Assembly: GCF_024611995.1 (NCBI RefSeq)
Contig: NZ_CP102509.1
Span: forward strand, 4,092,001 to 4,156,000
Direction: 5' to 3'
Source of the DNA: Streptomyces sp. NBC_00162
Lineage (GTDB): Bacteria; Actinomycetota; Actinomycetes; Streptomycetales; Streptomycetaceae
DNA: 64,000 nt
Shown here: piece after piece, positions 16,179 to 24,989 of the stretch
How the letters are laid out: each line of letters starts with the position of its first letter
Position numbering within the stretch: position 1 is the first letter of the stretch
Made by a program: the position numbers and the translations under genes
The notes under the pieces: generated by a model
The model's database searches: none
What the model was told of the DNA's origin: nothing
Seen by the model: the letters and a program-made list of their open reading frames with translations, nothing else

Positions 16179-16430
16179 GTGACTGTTACTCCTCATTCCG
16201 ACGAAGCGCGGCCCGGCGACGCCCTGGTGAAGGCCGGCGGCATCGTGTTCATCGTGGGCGCCGTGGCGACGCTCGCGACGATGGCCCCGCTGTTCCTCGA
16301 CGTCGACCCGTTCCCGTCGTACGCGTGGGCCGTGTGCATGCTGATGGGCGTCGGCTTCGCGATCTCCGCGGCGGGCGTGCTCCGCTCGGCCGCCGCCCAG
16401 CGACGCGCGGCCCGGGCCTCGCAGGCCTGA
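16179..16430 (+). CDS. Small two-helix membrane protein
   Basis: An 83-residue protein with two hydrophobic helices (about residues 18-38 and 48-68) and a basic, Ala-rich tail. GTG 16179 lies 6 bp after a -10 box TACCCT (16167-16172), the leaderless pattern of this window. I do not recognise the family. It is convergent with the HAD gene. Confidence 0.7.
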   Translation: MTVTPHSDEARPGDALVKAGGIVFIVGAVATLATMAPLFLDVDPFPSYAWAVCMLMGVGFAISAAGVLRSAAAQRRAARASQA

Positions 16431-16438
16431 GGCTGCCC

Positions 16439-17065
16439 CTAGACGGGCTGGGCCGCGACGTATTCCGCGAGCCATTGCGGCAGTGCGGTGAGGTCCGCGA
16501 GGACCACGTCCGCGCCCGCGGCGCGCAGTTCGGGCTCCGGGCAGGGGCCGGTCGGCACCACCACGGACAGCGCGCCGGCCTTGCGGGCGCCCCGTACGTC
16601 GCCCACGTGGTCGCCGACGTAGACCTGCGCGCCGTACTCGCGCAGCGCCCCGGCCTTGGCCTCGGCCCACAGCCAGCCGATGACGGTGTCCGGCTCGATG
16701 CCCAGGTGCTTCAGGTGCAGGCGGGCGTTGGGCTCGTGCTTGGCGGTGACGACGATCGCGCGGCCGCCGAGTGCCTGGACGGCCTCGATCGCCTCGCGCG
16801 CGCCGGGCATCGCGGGGGTCGGCTCGATGGCGTATGTGGGGTAGATCTCCCGGTAGCGGTCCGCCACGGCCGGGATCTCGGCCTCCGGGAACCAGTACGC
16901 CAGCTCCTCTTCCAGCGGCGGACCGAGCCGCGTGATCGCCGCGTCGGCGTCGATGAACGTGCCCGTCTCGGCCGAGAGTGCCTGGTAGGCGGCCTTGATT
17001 CCCGGGCGCGAATCGATGAGGGTCATGTCGAGGTCGAAGCCGACGGTGAGGTTCATACCTGCCAT
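16439..17065 (-). CDS. HAD family phosphatase
   Basis: A 208-residue haloacid dehalogenase-fold hydrolase, close to phosphoglycolate phosphatase-like enzymes. Motif I is GFDLDMTLID near residue 9 and motif II is VVTAKHE. The Lys lies near AEAKAGAL and motif III is VGDHVGDVRGA. The cap is a helical insertion (residues 20-90). The start is either ATG 17065 or ATG 17056, three codons apart. The substrate is unknown. An iron-box-like sequence lies 60 bp upstream. Confidence 0.9.
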   Translation of the reverse strand: MAGMNLTVGFDLDMTLIDSRPGIKAAYQALSAETGTFIDADAAITRLGPPLEEELAYWFPEAEIPAVADRYREIYPTYAIEPTPAMPGAREAIEAVQALGGRAIVVTAKHEPNARLHLKHLGIEPDTVIGWLWAEAKAGALREYGAQVYVGDHVGDVRGARKAGALSVVVPTGPCPEPELRAAGADVVLADLTALPQWLAEYVAAQPV

Positions 17066-17124
17066 TGTGCCGACGCGGGACGGCACCCGGGCCGACAGCA
17101 GGCCGACAACGGGGGAACGTACAC

Positions 17125-17138
17125 TTAGGCTCGCCTTA
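17125..17138. promoter_or_regulatory. Partial iron-box-like sequence (DmdR/IdeR type)
   Basis: TTAGGCTCGCCTTA matches 12 of 14 positions of the second part of the actinobacterial iron box (TWAGSCTWACCTWA as I remember it), but the first five positions of the 19-bp box match poorly. It sits between the divergent HAD gene and the sigma-factor gene, so its target is unclear. Confidence 0.3.
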
Positions 17139-17252
17139 CCAGATCGTGAAATAGGTGACATGTCTGCCCCGCCCGCCCTTCGGCGCGCCCTGACGACCCG
17201 TCGTACCGGGTGGACCACAGCCCGCTTCCTGACCGTCCCCGGGGGCGGTTCA

Positions 17253-17279
17253 CGATCCTTCTCGATCCTTCTCGATTCG
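17253..17279 (+). repeat. Tandem 10-bp direct repeats before the sigma gene
   Basis: CGATCCTTCT occurs twice in tandem (17253-17262, 17263-17272), followed by a partial third copy CGATTCG. The 10-bp period places them on one DNA face. They are 70-95 bp upstream of the sigma-factor start and could bind a regulator. Confidence 0.45.
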
Positions 17280-17347
17280 TGTTCAACCTTTTCCGTGCGG
17301 CCGCACTCAGGACAGGGGTGAGAGACACGATGTGAAGGGGAGGGCGG

Positions 17348-17872
17348 ATGCCGCCAGGCACCGAGCACGACCCCGGGAACGATTCCGGCCTCGACTTCGA
17401 GGCCTTCGCCCGGACCGTTCAGCGCAAGCTGTACCGGACCGCGTACCTGCTGTGCGGCAACGCCGACGGCGCACGCGATCTGACCCAGACGACACTCGCG
17501 AAGCTGTTCCAGCACTGGCGGCGGGTGTCCGTCGCCCAGTACCCCGAGGCGTACGCCAGGACCGTGCTGACCCGCACCTTCCTCGCCGAGCGGCGACGGC
17601 GGCTGCGGGACCTCCTGGCGCACAGGCGCGCCGATCCGCCACCTCTGCCCGACCACGCCGAGCTGCGCGTCACCCTGCTCGCCGTCCTGGCCGAACTGCC
17701 GCCGCGGGCCCGGGCCATGGTCGTCCTGCGCTACTGGGACGACCTGAGCGTCGAGACCGTCGCCGAGCTGCTGCGGTGCAGCGAGGGCACGGTCAAGAGC
17801 CAGTGCTCGCGCGCCCTGGCGAAGCTGCGTACCCGGCTGGGCGAGGCCCACATCTACGCGACCGAGAGCTGA
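17348..17872 (+). CDS. ECF sigma factor, SigE family
   Basis: A 174-residue sigma-70 family member. Region 2 (FARTVQRKLYRTAYLLCGN to HWRRV, residues 20-60) and region 4 (LAELPPRARAMVVLRYWDDL to GTVKSQCSRALAKLR, residues 115-165) are complete, with a short linker. This is the SigE-like ECF class common in actinobacteria. ATG 17348 has GAGG upstream. The next gene, 9 bp after it, encodes a membrane protein that is a likely regulatory partner. Confidence 0.93.
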   Translation: MPPGTEHDPGNDSGLDFEAFARTVQRKLYRTAYLLCGNADGARDLTQTTLAKLFQHWRRVSVAQYPEAYARTVLTRTFLAERRRRLRDLLAHRRADPPPLPDHAELRVTLLAVLAELPPRARAMVVLRYWDDLSVETVAELLRCSEGTVKSQCSRALAKLRTRLGEAHIYATES

Positions 17873-17881
17873 GGAGACGTC

Positions 17882-18733
17882 ATGGGCACCAACGAAGACC
17901 TCAACGGACACCTCGAACACGCCAGGGCCGTGCTGCTGGTCCGGGACGCGATGGCCCGGACCACCGCGGACCTGCCCGCGATCCCCGATCTGGCAGGCCC
18001 GGCCCGCGCCCAGGGCCGCCGCCGCATCGCGCGCCTCCGGGCGGCGATCGGCGGTGGGGCGGTGGCCGTCGCCGCGATCGCCGTCGCCGGAGCCTTCGCC
18101 CTGCCGGGCACGGGTACGGGCACCGGTCGGGGTGCGACCGGGGTCGAGGTGGCCGCGCCGCCGCCGAGCTCCCAGGCGCAGCCGCAGCCGCCCGTCCACC
18201 TGGAACCGTCCCCGGGCGAATCGTCGATGGCCGATCTGCCGCCCGCCGAGCGGGCACGGCAGGAGAACTTCCAGAACCGGGCCGTCGCCGTCCTGCAGGA
18301 GCTGCTGCCCCCGACGGTCGGCACCGTGCAGCGGACCGATCTCTCGGTGCGCCTCTACCGGGGCACCAAGGACGGCAAGACGTTCGACATCATCTTCTCG
18401 GTACAGCCGTCGGGGGCGGACCGTACCGACAGGCCGTGCCTGGAGGTGAAGGGACAGGTCTGCAAGAGGGCCACCCTGCCCGGCGGCATCGAGGCCACGG
18501 CCGCGACCGCGCCGGTCAACAACGGCGATGTCGCCGAGACCCGGCTCTCGTTCCACTACGGCAAGAGCAACGTCTCGCTGTCCGTCAGCCCGCACGACGC
18601 CTCGGGCACCTCGGCCCCCGTCACCGGCGACCAGCTGCTGGAGCTCGCCAAGGCCCCCGGCTTCCTCGACCTGGTCAAGGCCGCCGACAGCGACCCGGTG
18701 GAGCAGGAGCAGAAGATCATCCCGGGCGGCTGA
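17882..18733 (+). CDS. Single-pass membrane protein, likely partner of the sigma factor
   Basis: A 283-residue protein with a cytoplasmic N-terminus of about 57 residues, one membrane helix (about 58-80), a Thr/Gly/Pro-rich linker and an extracellular domain (about 130-283) with two Cys (RPCLEVKGQVCKR). The layout is that of transmembrane anti-sigma factors, but no zinc-binding HxxxCxxC motif is visible. GAGGAG precedes ATG 17882 and the gene follows the sigma gene by 9 bp, so they form an operon. The anti-sigma role is inferred from context. Confidence 0.75.
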   Translation: MGTNEDLNGHLEHARAVLLVRDAMARTTADLPAIPDLAGPARAQGRRRIARLRAAIGGGAVAVAAIAVAGAFALPGTGTGTGRGATGVEVAAPPPSSQAQPQPPVHLEPSPGESSMADLPPAERARQENFQNRAVAVLQELLPPTVGTVQRTDLSVRLYRGTKDGKTFDIIFSVQPSGADRTDRPCLEVKGQVCKRATLPGGIEATAATAPVNNGDVAETRLSFHYGKSNVSLSVSPHDASGTSAPVTGDQLLELAKAPGFLDLVKAADSDPVEQEQKIIPGG

Positions 18734-18763
18734 GCCGCGCCCCTCGGGCCCGTCCCCGCCCGG

Positions 18764-19723
18764 TCAGCGGCGGCGGGCCCGCCACACCAGGTAGACGACC
18801 GAGGCCAGCGCCGCGGCCCGGAGCAGCCACGGCCACATGCCGTGCAGGGCGCCGCTCAGCTGGTCCTCCGCCAGGGTCTCGCCCCACTTGCCCTTCATCC
18901 GGCCCCACAGCCAGACCATCGCCCCCGCCAGGACCACGCCGGGCGGGCCGAAGACGGCCCACTTGCGCTCGGTCGGCCGCAGTGCGCGCGAGGCGTACGG
19001 CAGCAGCCAGCCCACGACGAGCAGCAGCCAGTACCCGGTGACCATGCCGACGACGAGGACGGCCGCGGCCAGCAGCAGGAAGGCGTTCGGCCGGGGCCGC
19101 GCGGCGGCGGCCGCCGCTTCCGGCTCCGCCTCCGCCGCCTCCTTCTTCGCGTCCTTCTTCGCCCGCCGCCGCTCGCGCAGGAACCGTACGAGGCCCCGTA
19201 CGCGCGACTCCGGCGGCCCGGCCGGGGGCTCCGGCTCCTGCGCCGCCTCCTCCTCCTTGGCCAGGTGGTCCGGGAACTCGATGCCACCCGCGAAACCCTC
19301 GACCTGCGGCCCCGCCCCGAACCCGCCCGGGCTCACCCGCCACCAGTCGGGCTCGGCCCCGCCCGAGGGGCCGAGTTCGTCGAGACCCGCCAGGTGCGGC
19401 GGCACGTTCCGCGGCTCCGCCGCCGGCTTCGGGCCGCGCGGTCCCCGCTGGGCGGGCACCGCCGGGGCGGGCGTCACGGGCGCGGACCCCGCACCGGTGA
19501 CGCCGTGGCCGGCCAGCACCTCCTCCGGCGTGCCGAGCCGCTGGAGGATGCCGCGTACGGCGGCCGGGGTCTCCGGCTCGTACCGGGCGCGCCGACGGTC
19601 GATCTCGTCCCGCAGCCCCGACACCAGCCGCATCCGGTCCCCGGAGGACAGCTGCCGCCGCTGCGCCAAGTCCCCGACGCGGCTCAGATATTCGTAGACC
19701 AGTTGGTCGCTTTCGATCCCCAC
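18764..19723 (-). CDS. Membrane protein with N-terminal helical domain
   Basis: A 319-residue protein. The N-terminal 75 residues are helical (YEYLSRVGDLAQRRQLSSGDRMRLVSGLR, then a segment ending LQRLGTPEEVLAGHG) and resemble HAAS-type domains of membrane proteins. A Pro/Glu-rich and Lys-rich linker follows, then about four hydrophobic segments (from about residue 205). GTG 19723 has GGGAGGAG upstream. It is divergent from the large gene at 19858. The role is unknown. Confidence 0.75.
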   Translation of the reverse strand: MGIESDQLVYEYLSRVGDLAQRRQLSSGDRMRLVSGLRDEIDRRRARYEPETPAAVRGILQRLGTPEEVLAGHGVTGAGSAPVTPAPAVPAQRGPRGPKPAAEPRNVPPHLAGLDELGPSGGAEPDWWRVSPGGFGAGPQVEGFAGGIEFPDHLAKEEEAAQEPEPPAGPPESRVRGLVRFLRERRRAKKDAKKEAAEAEPEAAAAAARPRPNAFLLLAAAVLVVGMVTGYWLLLVVGWLLPYASRALRPTERKWAVFGPPGVVLAGAMVWLWGRMKGKWGETLAEDQLSGALHGMWPWLLRAAALASVVYLVWRARRR

Positions 19724-19857
19724 GCCCCGGCTCCTCCCGTACAGCCTGTCCCGAAGGTAGCGCGTGCGCCCGTGGAGCGGCCGCGTGCTCAGCGGATACC
19801 GTTGGCCGGATGGGGACCGGCCGACTGACCGGCCGACGCGACCAGGAGGCGACGACC

Positions 19858-22293
19858 GTGCCTGAGGCAAGCACCGCAGGGGGCACCGCAGGAGGTGCCC
19901 CGCGCTCCCTCGCCGAGGCGCTGCGCGCCCGCGACGACGCAGCGCTCGCCGCACTGCTGCACGCCCGTCCGGACCTGCTCAGCCCGGTGCCCGGCGACGT
20001 GACCCAGCTGGCCACCCGGGCCGGGACCCGCGCCTCGGTGGTGCGGGCGCTCGAGCGGCTGGACCGGTTCGCGCTGCAGACCGCCGAGGCCCTGGCGGTG
20101 GCCCCCGACCCCTGCACGTACCCGGTTCTGGAGTCGCTGCTGACCGGCGAGGAAGGCACCACCGGCCAGGACAACGGGGCGCGCGCCGAGCTCCCCCGGG
20201 CGCTGTCCACCCTGCGCGACCAGGCCCTGGTGTGGGGTGACGACGACCGGCTGCGCCTGGTGCGCACCGCCCGCGAGCTGCTCGCGCCCTCCGCCCAGCG
20301 GCCCTCCCCGACCGGCCTCGGCCCGACCGTCGCCGAGGCCACGTCCGGGATGTCGCCGACCCGGGTCCAGGAGATCGTGTCGGCCGCCGGACTGCCCGGC
20401 ACCCACGACCCGGTGTCCGCGGTCTCGGCGCTGACCGGGCTGTTCACCGACCCCGAGCGGATGTCGGCGCTGCTGGACGAGGCCCCGGCGGAGGCGCACC
20501 AGGTGCTCGGACGGCTCGTGTGGGGGCCTCCGTACGGGGAGGTGACCCCGAACCCGACGGCGCCGGTGCGCTGGCTGCGCGACCGCGGACTGCTGCTGCC
20601 CGCCTCCGCGCGGACCGTGGTGCTGCCCCGCGAGGTGGCGCTCCACCTGCGCGGCGGCCTCGCGCACCGGGACACCGCGCCCGTGGCCCCGCCGGTGCCC
20701 GCGCACCGCGAGCACCGTCCACAGCTTGTGGACGCGAACGCCGCCGGGCAGGCGCTGGCCGCGCTGTCCACCGTCGAGGAGCTGGTGAAGTCCTGGGAGC
20801 ACGCCGGTCCGCTGGTGCTGCGCGCGGGCGGGCTCGCCGTACGGGACCTGAAGCGGGCCGCGGCCACCTTGGACACCACCGAACCGGCGGCGGCGTTCTG
20901 GATCGAACTCGCCTACGCAGCAGGTCTGCTGGCCAGCGACGGGGAGGCGGACGAGCGGTACGCGCCCACCCCCGCCTTCGACGACTGGTGCGAACTGCCG
21001 CCCCCCGAAAGGTGGTCGGTCATCGCGGCGGCCTGGCTGCCGGCCACCCGGACGGCCGGGCTGGTCGGCGAGCAGGACGGCAAGGGCCGCACCCTCTCCA
21101 CGCTCGGCCCCGAACTCGACCGCTCCGCCGCCCCCGAGGTGCGCCGGCGCGTCCTGGAGCTCCTCGCCGCCCTGCCCGAGGGGGCCTCCCCCGATCCCGA
21201 CGCCCTGCTGGACCGTCTGGCGTGGGAGCGTCCCGTACGCGGTGCGAGCGATCTGCGCGCCCGCCTCGCGCACTGGACGCTGACCGAGGCGGAGGTCCTG
21301 GGCGTCACCGGCCGGGGCGCGCTGTCCGGGCCCGGCCGCGCCCTGCTGGAGCATCGCGACCCGGCGCCGCTGCTGGCACCGCTCCTTCCCGAGCCGGTGG
21401 ACCACGTACTGCTCCAGGCCGACCTGACGGCGGTGGCCCCCGGGCCGCTGCGCCGCCCGCTCGGCGACACCCTGGCGGTGCTCGCGGACGTGGAGTCCAA
21501 GGGCGGGGCGACGGTGTACCGCTTCACGCCCGGGTCGGTGCGCCGGGCCCTGGACGCCGGGCACGCCGCCGCCGACCTGCACGCCTTCCTCAAGGAACAC
21601 AGCCGTACGCCGGTGCCGCAGCCGCTGGCCTACCTGATCGACGACGTCGCCCGGCGGCACGGGCACCTGCGGGTCGGCGCGGCGTCCTCGTACGTGCGCT
21701 GCGACGACGACGCGATGCTCGGCGAGATCCTGGCCGACAAGCGTTCGGCGGGGCTGTCGCTGCGCCGCCTCGCGCCGACGGTGCTGGCCGCGCAGGCCGA
21801 ACCCGCCGCGCTGCTGGAGGGGTTGCGGGCGATGGGGTACGCGCCGGCCGCGGAGTCCCTGACCGGTGACGTGCTGGTGGCCCGGGCCCATGCCCGCCGC
21901 ACCCCGGCGCGCTCGGCGCCCGTACCCGTGCCGGACGGCCCGCCGGTGCCGGACGACACCCTGCTGGGGGCGGCCGTACGGGCCATCCGCGCGGGCGACC
22001 TGGCGGCGACGGCGGTGCGCAAGGAGCCCGCGTCGCCCTCGGTGGTCCCCGGCGAACTGCCGCGCACGAGCGCGGCGGAGACCCTGGCGACGGTGCAGGC
22101 GGCCGCGCTGACCGGGTCGGCGGTGTGGATCGGGTACGTGAACGCGGACGGGGCGGCGAGCCAGCGGGTGATCGCCCCGGTCCGCGTGGAGGGCGGCTTC
22201 GTCACCGGCTACGACCACACGGCGGACGAGGTGCGGACGTACGCACTGCACCGGATCACGGGGGTCGCGGAACTGGCGGAGGACCAGGTCTAG
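19858..22293 (+). CDS. Helicase-associated protein, XPB/Ssl2 N-terminal-like, WYL-like C-terminus
   Basis: An 811-residue protein that matches the actinobacterial helicase-associated family (Helicase_C_3, related to the XPB/Ssl2 N-terminus). I see no Walker A or DEAD motif, so it is not itself a helicase. Residues from about 540 hold the FTPGSVRRALDAG and TPVPQPLAYLIDDVARRHG motifs seen in XPB-related proteins. The last 60 residues (WIGYVNADG to RITGV) look like a WYL-type beta barrel. GTG 19858 has AGGAGG upstream. XPB helicase is encoded 1 kb downstream on the same strand, suggesting a shared DNA-repair role. Confidence 0.85.
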   Translation: MPEASTAGGTAGGAPRSLAEALRARDDAALAALLHARPDLLSPVPGDVTQLATRAGTRASVVRALERLDRFALQTAEALAVAPDPCTYPVLESLLTGEEGTTGQDNGARAELPRALSTLRDQALVWGDDDRLRLVRTARELLAPSAQRPSPTGLGPTVAEATSGMSPTRVQEIVSAAGLPGTHDPVSAVSALTGLFTDPERMSALLDEAPAEAHQVLGRLVWGPPYGEVTPNPTAPVRWLRDRGLLLPASARTVVLPREVALHLRGGLAHRDTAPVAPPVPAHREHRPQLVDANAAGQALAALSTVEELVKSWEHAGPLVLRAGGLAVRDLKRAAATLDTTEPAAAFWIELAYAAGLLASDGEADERYAPTPAFDDWCELPPPERWSVIAAAWLPATRTAGLVGEQDGKGRTLSTLGPELDRSAAPEVRRRVLELLAALPEGASPDPDALLDRLAWERPVRGASDLRARLAHWTLTEAEVLGVTGRGALSGPGRALLEHRDPAPLLAPLLPEPVDHVLLQADLTAVAPGPLRRPLGDTLAVLADVESKGGATVYRFTPGSVRRALDAGHAAADLHAFLKEHSRTPVPQPLAYLIDDVARRHGHLRVGAASSYVRCDDDAMLGEILADKRSAGLSLRRLAPTVLAAQAEPAALLEGLRAMGYAPAAESLTGDVLVARAHARRTPARSAPVPVPDGPPVPDDTLLGAAVRAIRAGDLAATAVRKEPASPSVVPGELPRTSAAETLATVQAAALTGSAVWIGYVNADGAASQRVIAPVRVEGGFVTGYDHTADEVRTYALHRITGVAELAEDQV

Positions 22294-22353
22294 GTCCTGT
22301 CCGGCTCGAAAAGCGGTGGCCGGGCGGGGCCGGGGCCCCGCACCCTGGTCCGT

Positions 22354-22971
22354 ATGTCCACCGCGATGTCCACCACCACGTCCCTCGACGTACCGAACCG
22401 CCAGATCCGCGCGGCCCACACCGACAGCACGATCACCGTCTACCAGGCCTACTCCCCCGCCCTCGGAGGCCCGGCGGCCCGCGACGGCCGGTTCCCGCCC
22501 GCCTGGAAGCGGGAGCGGATGACGTGGATCAAGCCGTCGTTCCTGTGGATGATGTACCGCTGCGGCTGGGCCTCGAAGGCCGGCCAGGAGACGGTGCTGG
22601 CCATCGACATCACCCGGTCCGGCTTCGACGAGGCGCTCCGCGGGGCCTGCCTGTCCCACTGGAAGCGCGGGGTGCACGCGGACCGCGAGGCCTGGCAGCA
22701 GTCGCTGCGCGCGACGTCGGCCCGCGTCCAGTGGGACCCGGAGCGCGACCTCCACCTGAAACCGCTGCCGTACCGCTCGCTCCAGCTGGGCCTGTCCGGG
22801 CCCGCCTCACGGGCTTACGCCGACGAGTGGACGGTCGCCATCCGCGACGTGACCCCGCTGGTCCGGGAGATCCGCTCCCTGCTCCGGACCGGCGACGAGG
22901 CGGCGGCGCGCGCCCTGCTGCCCGCGGAAACCCCGTACCCGGCGGGCCCGTTGCCTCACCTGGGCGCGTAG
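22354..22971 (+). CDS. DUF4291 family protein
   Basis: A 205-residue soluble protein. The early IRAAHTDSTITVYQAYSP, the central WIKPSFLWMMYRCGWASK and WDPERDLHLKPLPYRSLQLGL are the conserved blocks that I associate with DUF4291, a family of unknown function. The start may be ATG 22354 or ATG 22366. Its 3' end overlaps the remains of an acetyltransferase gene on the other strand by 16 bp. Confidence 0.85.
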   Translation: MSTAMSTTTSLDVPNRQIRAAHTDSTITVYQAYSPALGGPAARDGRFPPAWKRERMTWIKPSFLWMMYRCGWASKAGQETVLAIDITRSGFDEALRGACLSHWKRGVHADREAWQQSLRATSARVQWDPERDLHLKPLPYRSLQLGLSGPASRAYADEWTVAIRDVTPLVREIRSLLRTGDEAAARALLPAETPYPAGPLPHLGA

Positions 22972-23193
22972 TCGATCAGCCCGGCGTCGAAGGGCCAGAC
23001 CTCACGCATCCAGCGGCGGTCAGTTCCTGCCGAACCCTGGTGTGGCCCGGATGTGCTCGATGCTCCCGCCCCAGGCGGCGAGGTCCCGCTCGTTGTGCTG
23101 CCCGCCCAGGGGCTCCAGCCGGAAGCCCTCGCCGACGAGGCTCGTGGGCGCCTCGAAGCCGGCGGGCACGAAATTCTGCTGATCATCACTCAT
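22956..23193 (-). pseudogene. Acetyltransferase-like gene with internal deletion
   Basis: From ATG 23193 the frame reads 57 residues (DDQQNFVPAGFEAPTSLVGE, then FRLEPLGGQHNERDLAAWGG) typical of the N-terminus of a GNAT-like actinobacterial family, then stops at 23020. In another frame of the same strand the next bases encode REVWPFDAGLIDYAPR and a stop at 22956. That segment resembles the family's C-terminal end as I recall it. The middle of the gene, over 100 codons, is missing. The best reading is an internal deletion that also shifted the frame. Confidence 0.65.
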
Positions 23194-23345
23194 GCGCGGG
23201 ACCGTACGTGCCTGCGCCGCCGGCGTCAGCAGCTTTTCGACCGGCTCCCGCGCGGCCCGGGGCGCCGGGCCAGAGCGCCTTGTTTCCAGCCCCGGCGCGG
23301 TACGGCAGACTGGAGGTTTGACCTGACTGAAACGGGGCGCCGCGC

Positions 23346-24989
23346 GTGAATGGTCCACTCATCGTCCAGAGCGACAAGACACTCCTTCTCGAGGTCGACC
23401 ACGAGCTCGCCGGAGCCGCGCGGCGTGCCATCGCTCCCTTTGCCGAGCTGGAGCGGGCTCCCGAGCACATTCACACCTACCGGATCACCCCGCTCGGGCT
23501 GTGGAACGCCCGGGCCGCCGGACATGACGCCGAGCAGGTCGTCGACGCGCTCGTCGAGTTCTCCCGCTACCCCGTCCCGCACGCGCTGCTCGTCGACGTC
23601 GCCGAGACCATGGCCCGCTACGGCCGCCTCACCCTCTCCAAGCACCCCGTGCACGGGCTGGTCCTGACCAGCACCGACCGGCCCGTGCTGGAGGAGATCC
23701 TGCGCTCCAAGCGGATCGCCCCGCTGGTCGGGGCGCGGCTCGACGCCGACACCGTGGCCGTGCACCCCTCCGAGCGCGGGCAGATCAAGCAGACGCTGCT
23801 CAAGCTGGGCTGGCCGGCCGAGGACCTCGCCGGGTACGTGGACGGCGAGGCCCACCAGATCGACCTCGTCGAGGACGGCTGGGCGCTGCGCCCGTACCAG
23901 CAGCAGGCCGTCGAGGGGTTCTGGCACGGCGGTTCCGGTGTGGTCGTGCTGCCCTGTGGCGCGGGCAAGACGCTGGTCGGCGCCGGGGCCATGGCGATGG
24001 CCAAGGCGACGACGCTGATCCTGGTCACGAACACCGTCTCGGCCCGCCAGTGGAAACACGAGCTGGTCAAGCGGACCTCGCTGACGGAGGAGGAGATCGG
24101 CGAGTACTCCGGCACCCGCAAGGAGATCAGGCCCGTCACGATCGCCACGTACCAGGTCCTCACGACCAAGCGGAAGGGCGTCTACCCGCACCTGGAGCTC
24201 TTCGACTCCCGCGACTGGGGCCTGATCCTCTACGACGAGGTGCACCTGCTGCCCGCGCCGGTGTTCAAGTTCACCGCCGACCTCCAGGCCCGTCGGCGCC
24301 TCGGCCTGACGGCCACGCTCGTACGGGAGGACGGCCGCGAGTCGGACGTCTTCTCGCTCATCGGGCCGAAGCGGTTCGACGCGCCGTGGAAGGAGATCGA
24401 GGCGCAGGGATACATCGCGCCCGCCGACTGCGTCGAGGTCCGGGTCAACCTGACGGAAACGGAGCGCCTCGCGTACGCGACCGCCGAGACCGAGGAGAAG
24501 TACCGCTTCTGCGCGACGACGGCGACGAAGCGGAAGGTCACCGAGGCGCTGGTGCGCAAGCACCAGGGCGAGCAGACCCTGGTCATCGGCCAGTACATCG
24601 ACCAGCTCGACGAGCTGGGCGAGCACCTGGACGCGCCCGTCATCAAGGGCGAGACCTCCAACGCGCAGCGCGAGAAGCTCTTCGACGCCTTCCGGCAGGG
24701 CGAGATCAGCGTGCTGGTCGTGTCGAAGGTCGCGAACTTCTCGATCGACCTGCCCGAGGCCACGGTCGCCATCCAGGTGTCGGGTACGTTCGGCTCCCGC
24801 CAGGAGGAGGCCCAGCGCCTGGGCCGCGTACTGCGTCCGAAGGCGGACGGCCACGAGGCGCGGTTCTACTCGGTGGTCGCGCGCGACACCATCGACCAGG
24901 ACTTCGCGGCGCACCGCCAGCGCTTCCTCGCCGAACAGGGCTACGCCTACCGGATCATGGACGCCGACGAGCTGCTGGCGAGCGACTGA
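23346..24989 (+). CDS. DNA repair helicase XPB
   Basis: A 547-residue superfamily 2 helicase, 3'-5', of the XPB/Rad25 type. An N-terminal damage-recognition-like region (1-170) precedes the motor. Walker A is LPCGAGKTLVGAG (about residue 205), followed by DEVHLLPA (motif II) and GLTATLVREDGRE (motif III). The C-terminal RecA fold ends with QRLGRVLRPK (motif VI). All motifs look intact. It starts at GTG 23346 without a clear Shine-Dalgarno sequence. Its 3' end overlaps the opposite-strand GT87 gene by 43 bp. Bacterial XPB acts in DNA repair, but its partner nuclease is not evident here. Confidence 0.95.
   Translation: MNGPLIVQSDKTLLLEVDHELAGAARRAIAPFAELERAPEHIHTYRITPLGLWNARAAGHDAEQVVDALVEFSRYPVPHALLVDVAETMARYGRLTLSKHPVHGLVLTSTDRPVLEEILRSKRIAPLVGARLDADTVAVHPSERGQIKQTLLKLGWPAEDLAGYVDGEAHQIDLVEDGWALRPYQQQAVEGFWHGGSGVVVLPCGAGKTLVGAGAMAMAKATTLILVTNTVSARQWKHELVKRTSLTEEEIGEYSGTRKEIRPVTIATYQVLTTKRKGVYPHLELFDSRDWGLILYDEVHLLPAPVFKFTADLQARRRLGLTATLVREDGRESDVFSLIGPKRFDAPWKEIEAQGYIAPADCVEVRVNLTETERLAYATAETEEKYRFCATTATKRKVTEALVRKHQGEQTLVIGQYIDQLDELGEHLDAPVIKGETSNAQREKLFDAFRQGEISVLVVSKVANFSIDLPEATVAIQVSGTFGSRQEEAQRLGRVLRPKADGHEARFYSVVARDTIDQDFAAHRQRFLAEQGYAYRIMDADELLASD

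Noticed and set aside
17160..17321. Possible 53-residue gene before the sigma factor
   Set aside because: It has a weak GGTGA site, but the codon bias decays in its second half, which holds direct repeats. It is probably promoter DNA.
22956..23189. A separate 77-residue gene on the minus strand
   Set aside because: Only its last 16 or so residues are protein-like; they fit the end of the broken acetyltransferase.
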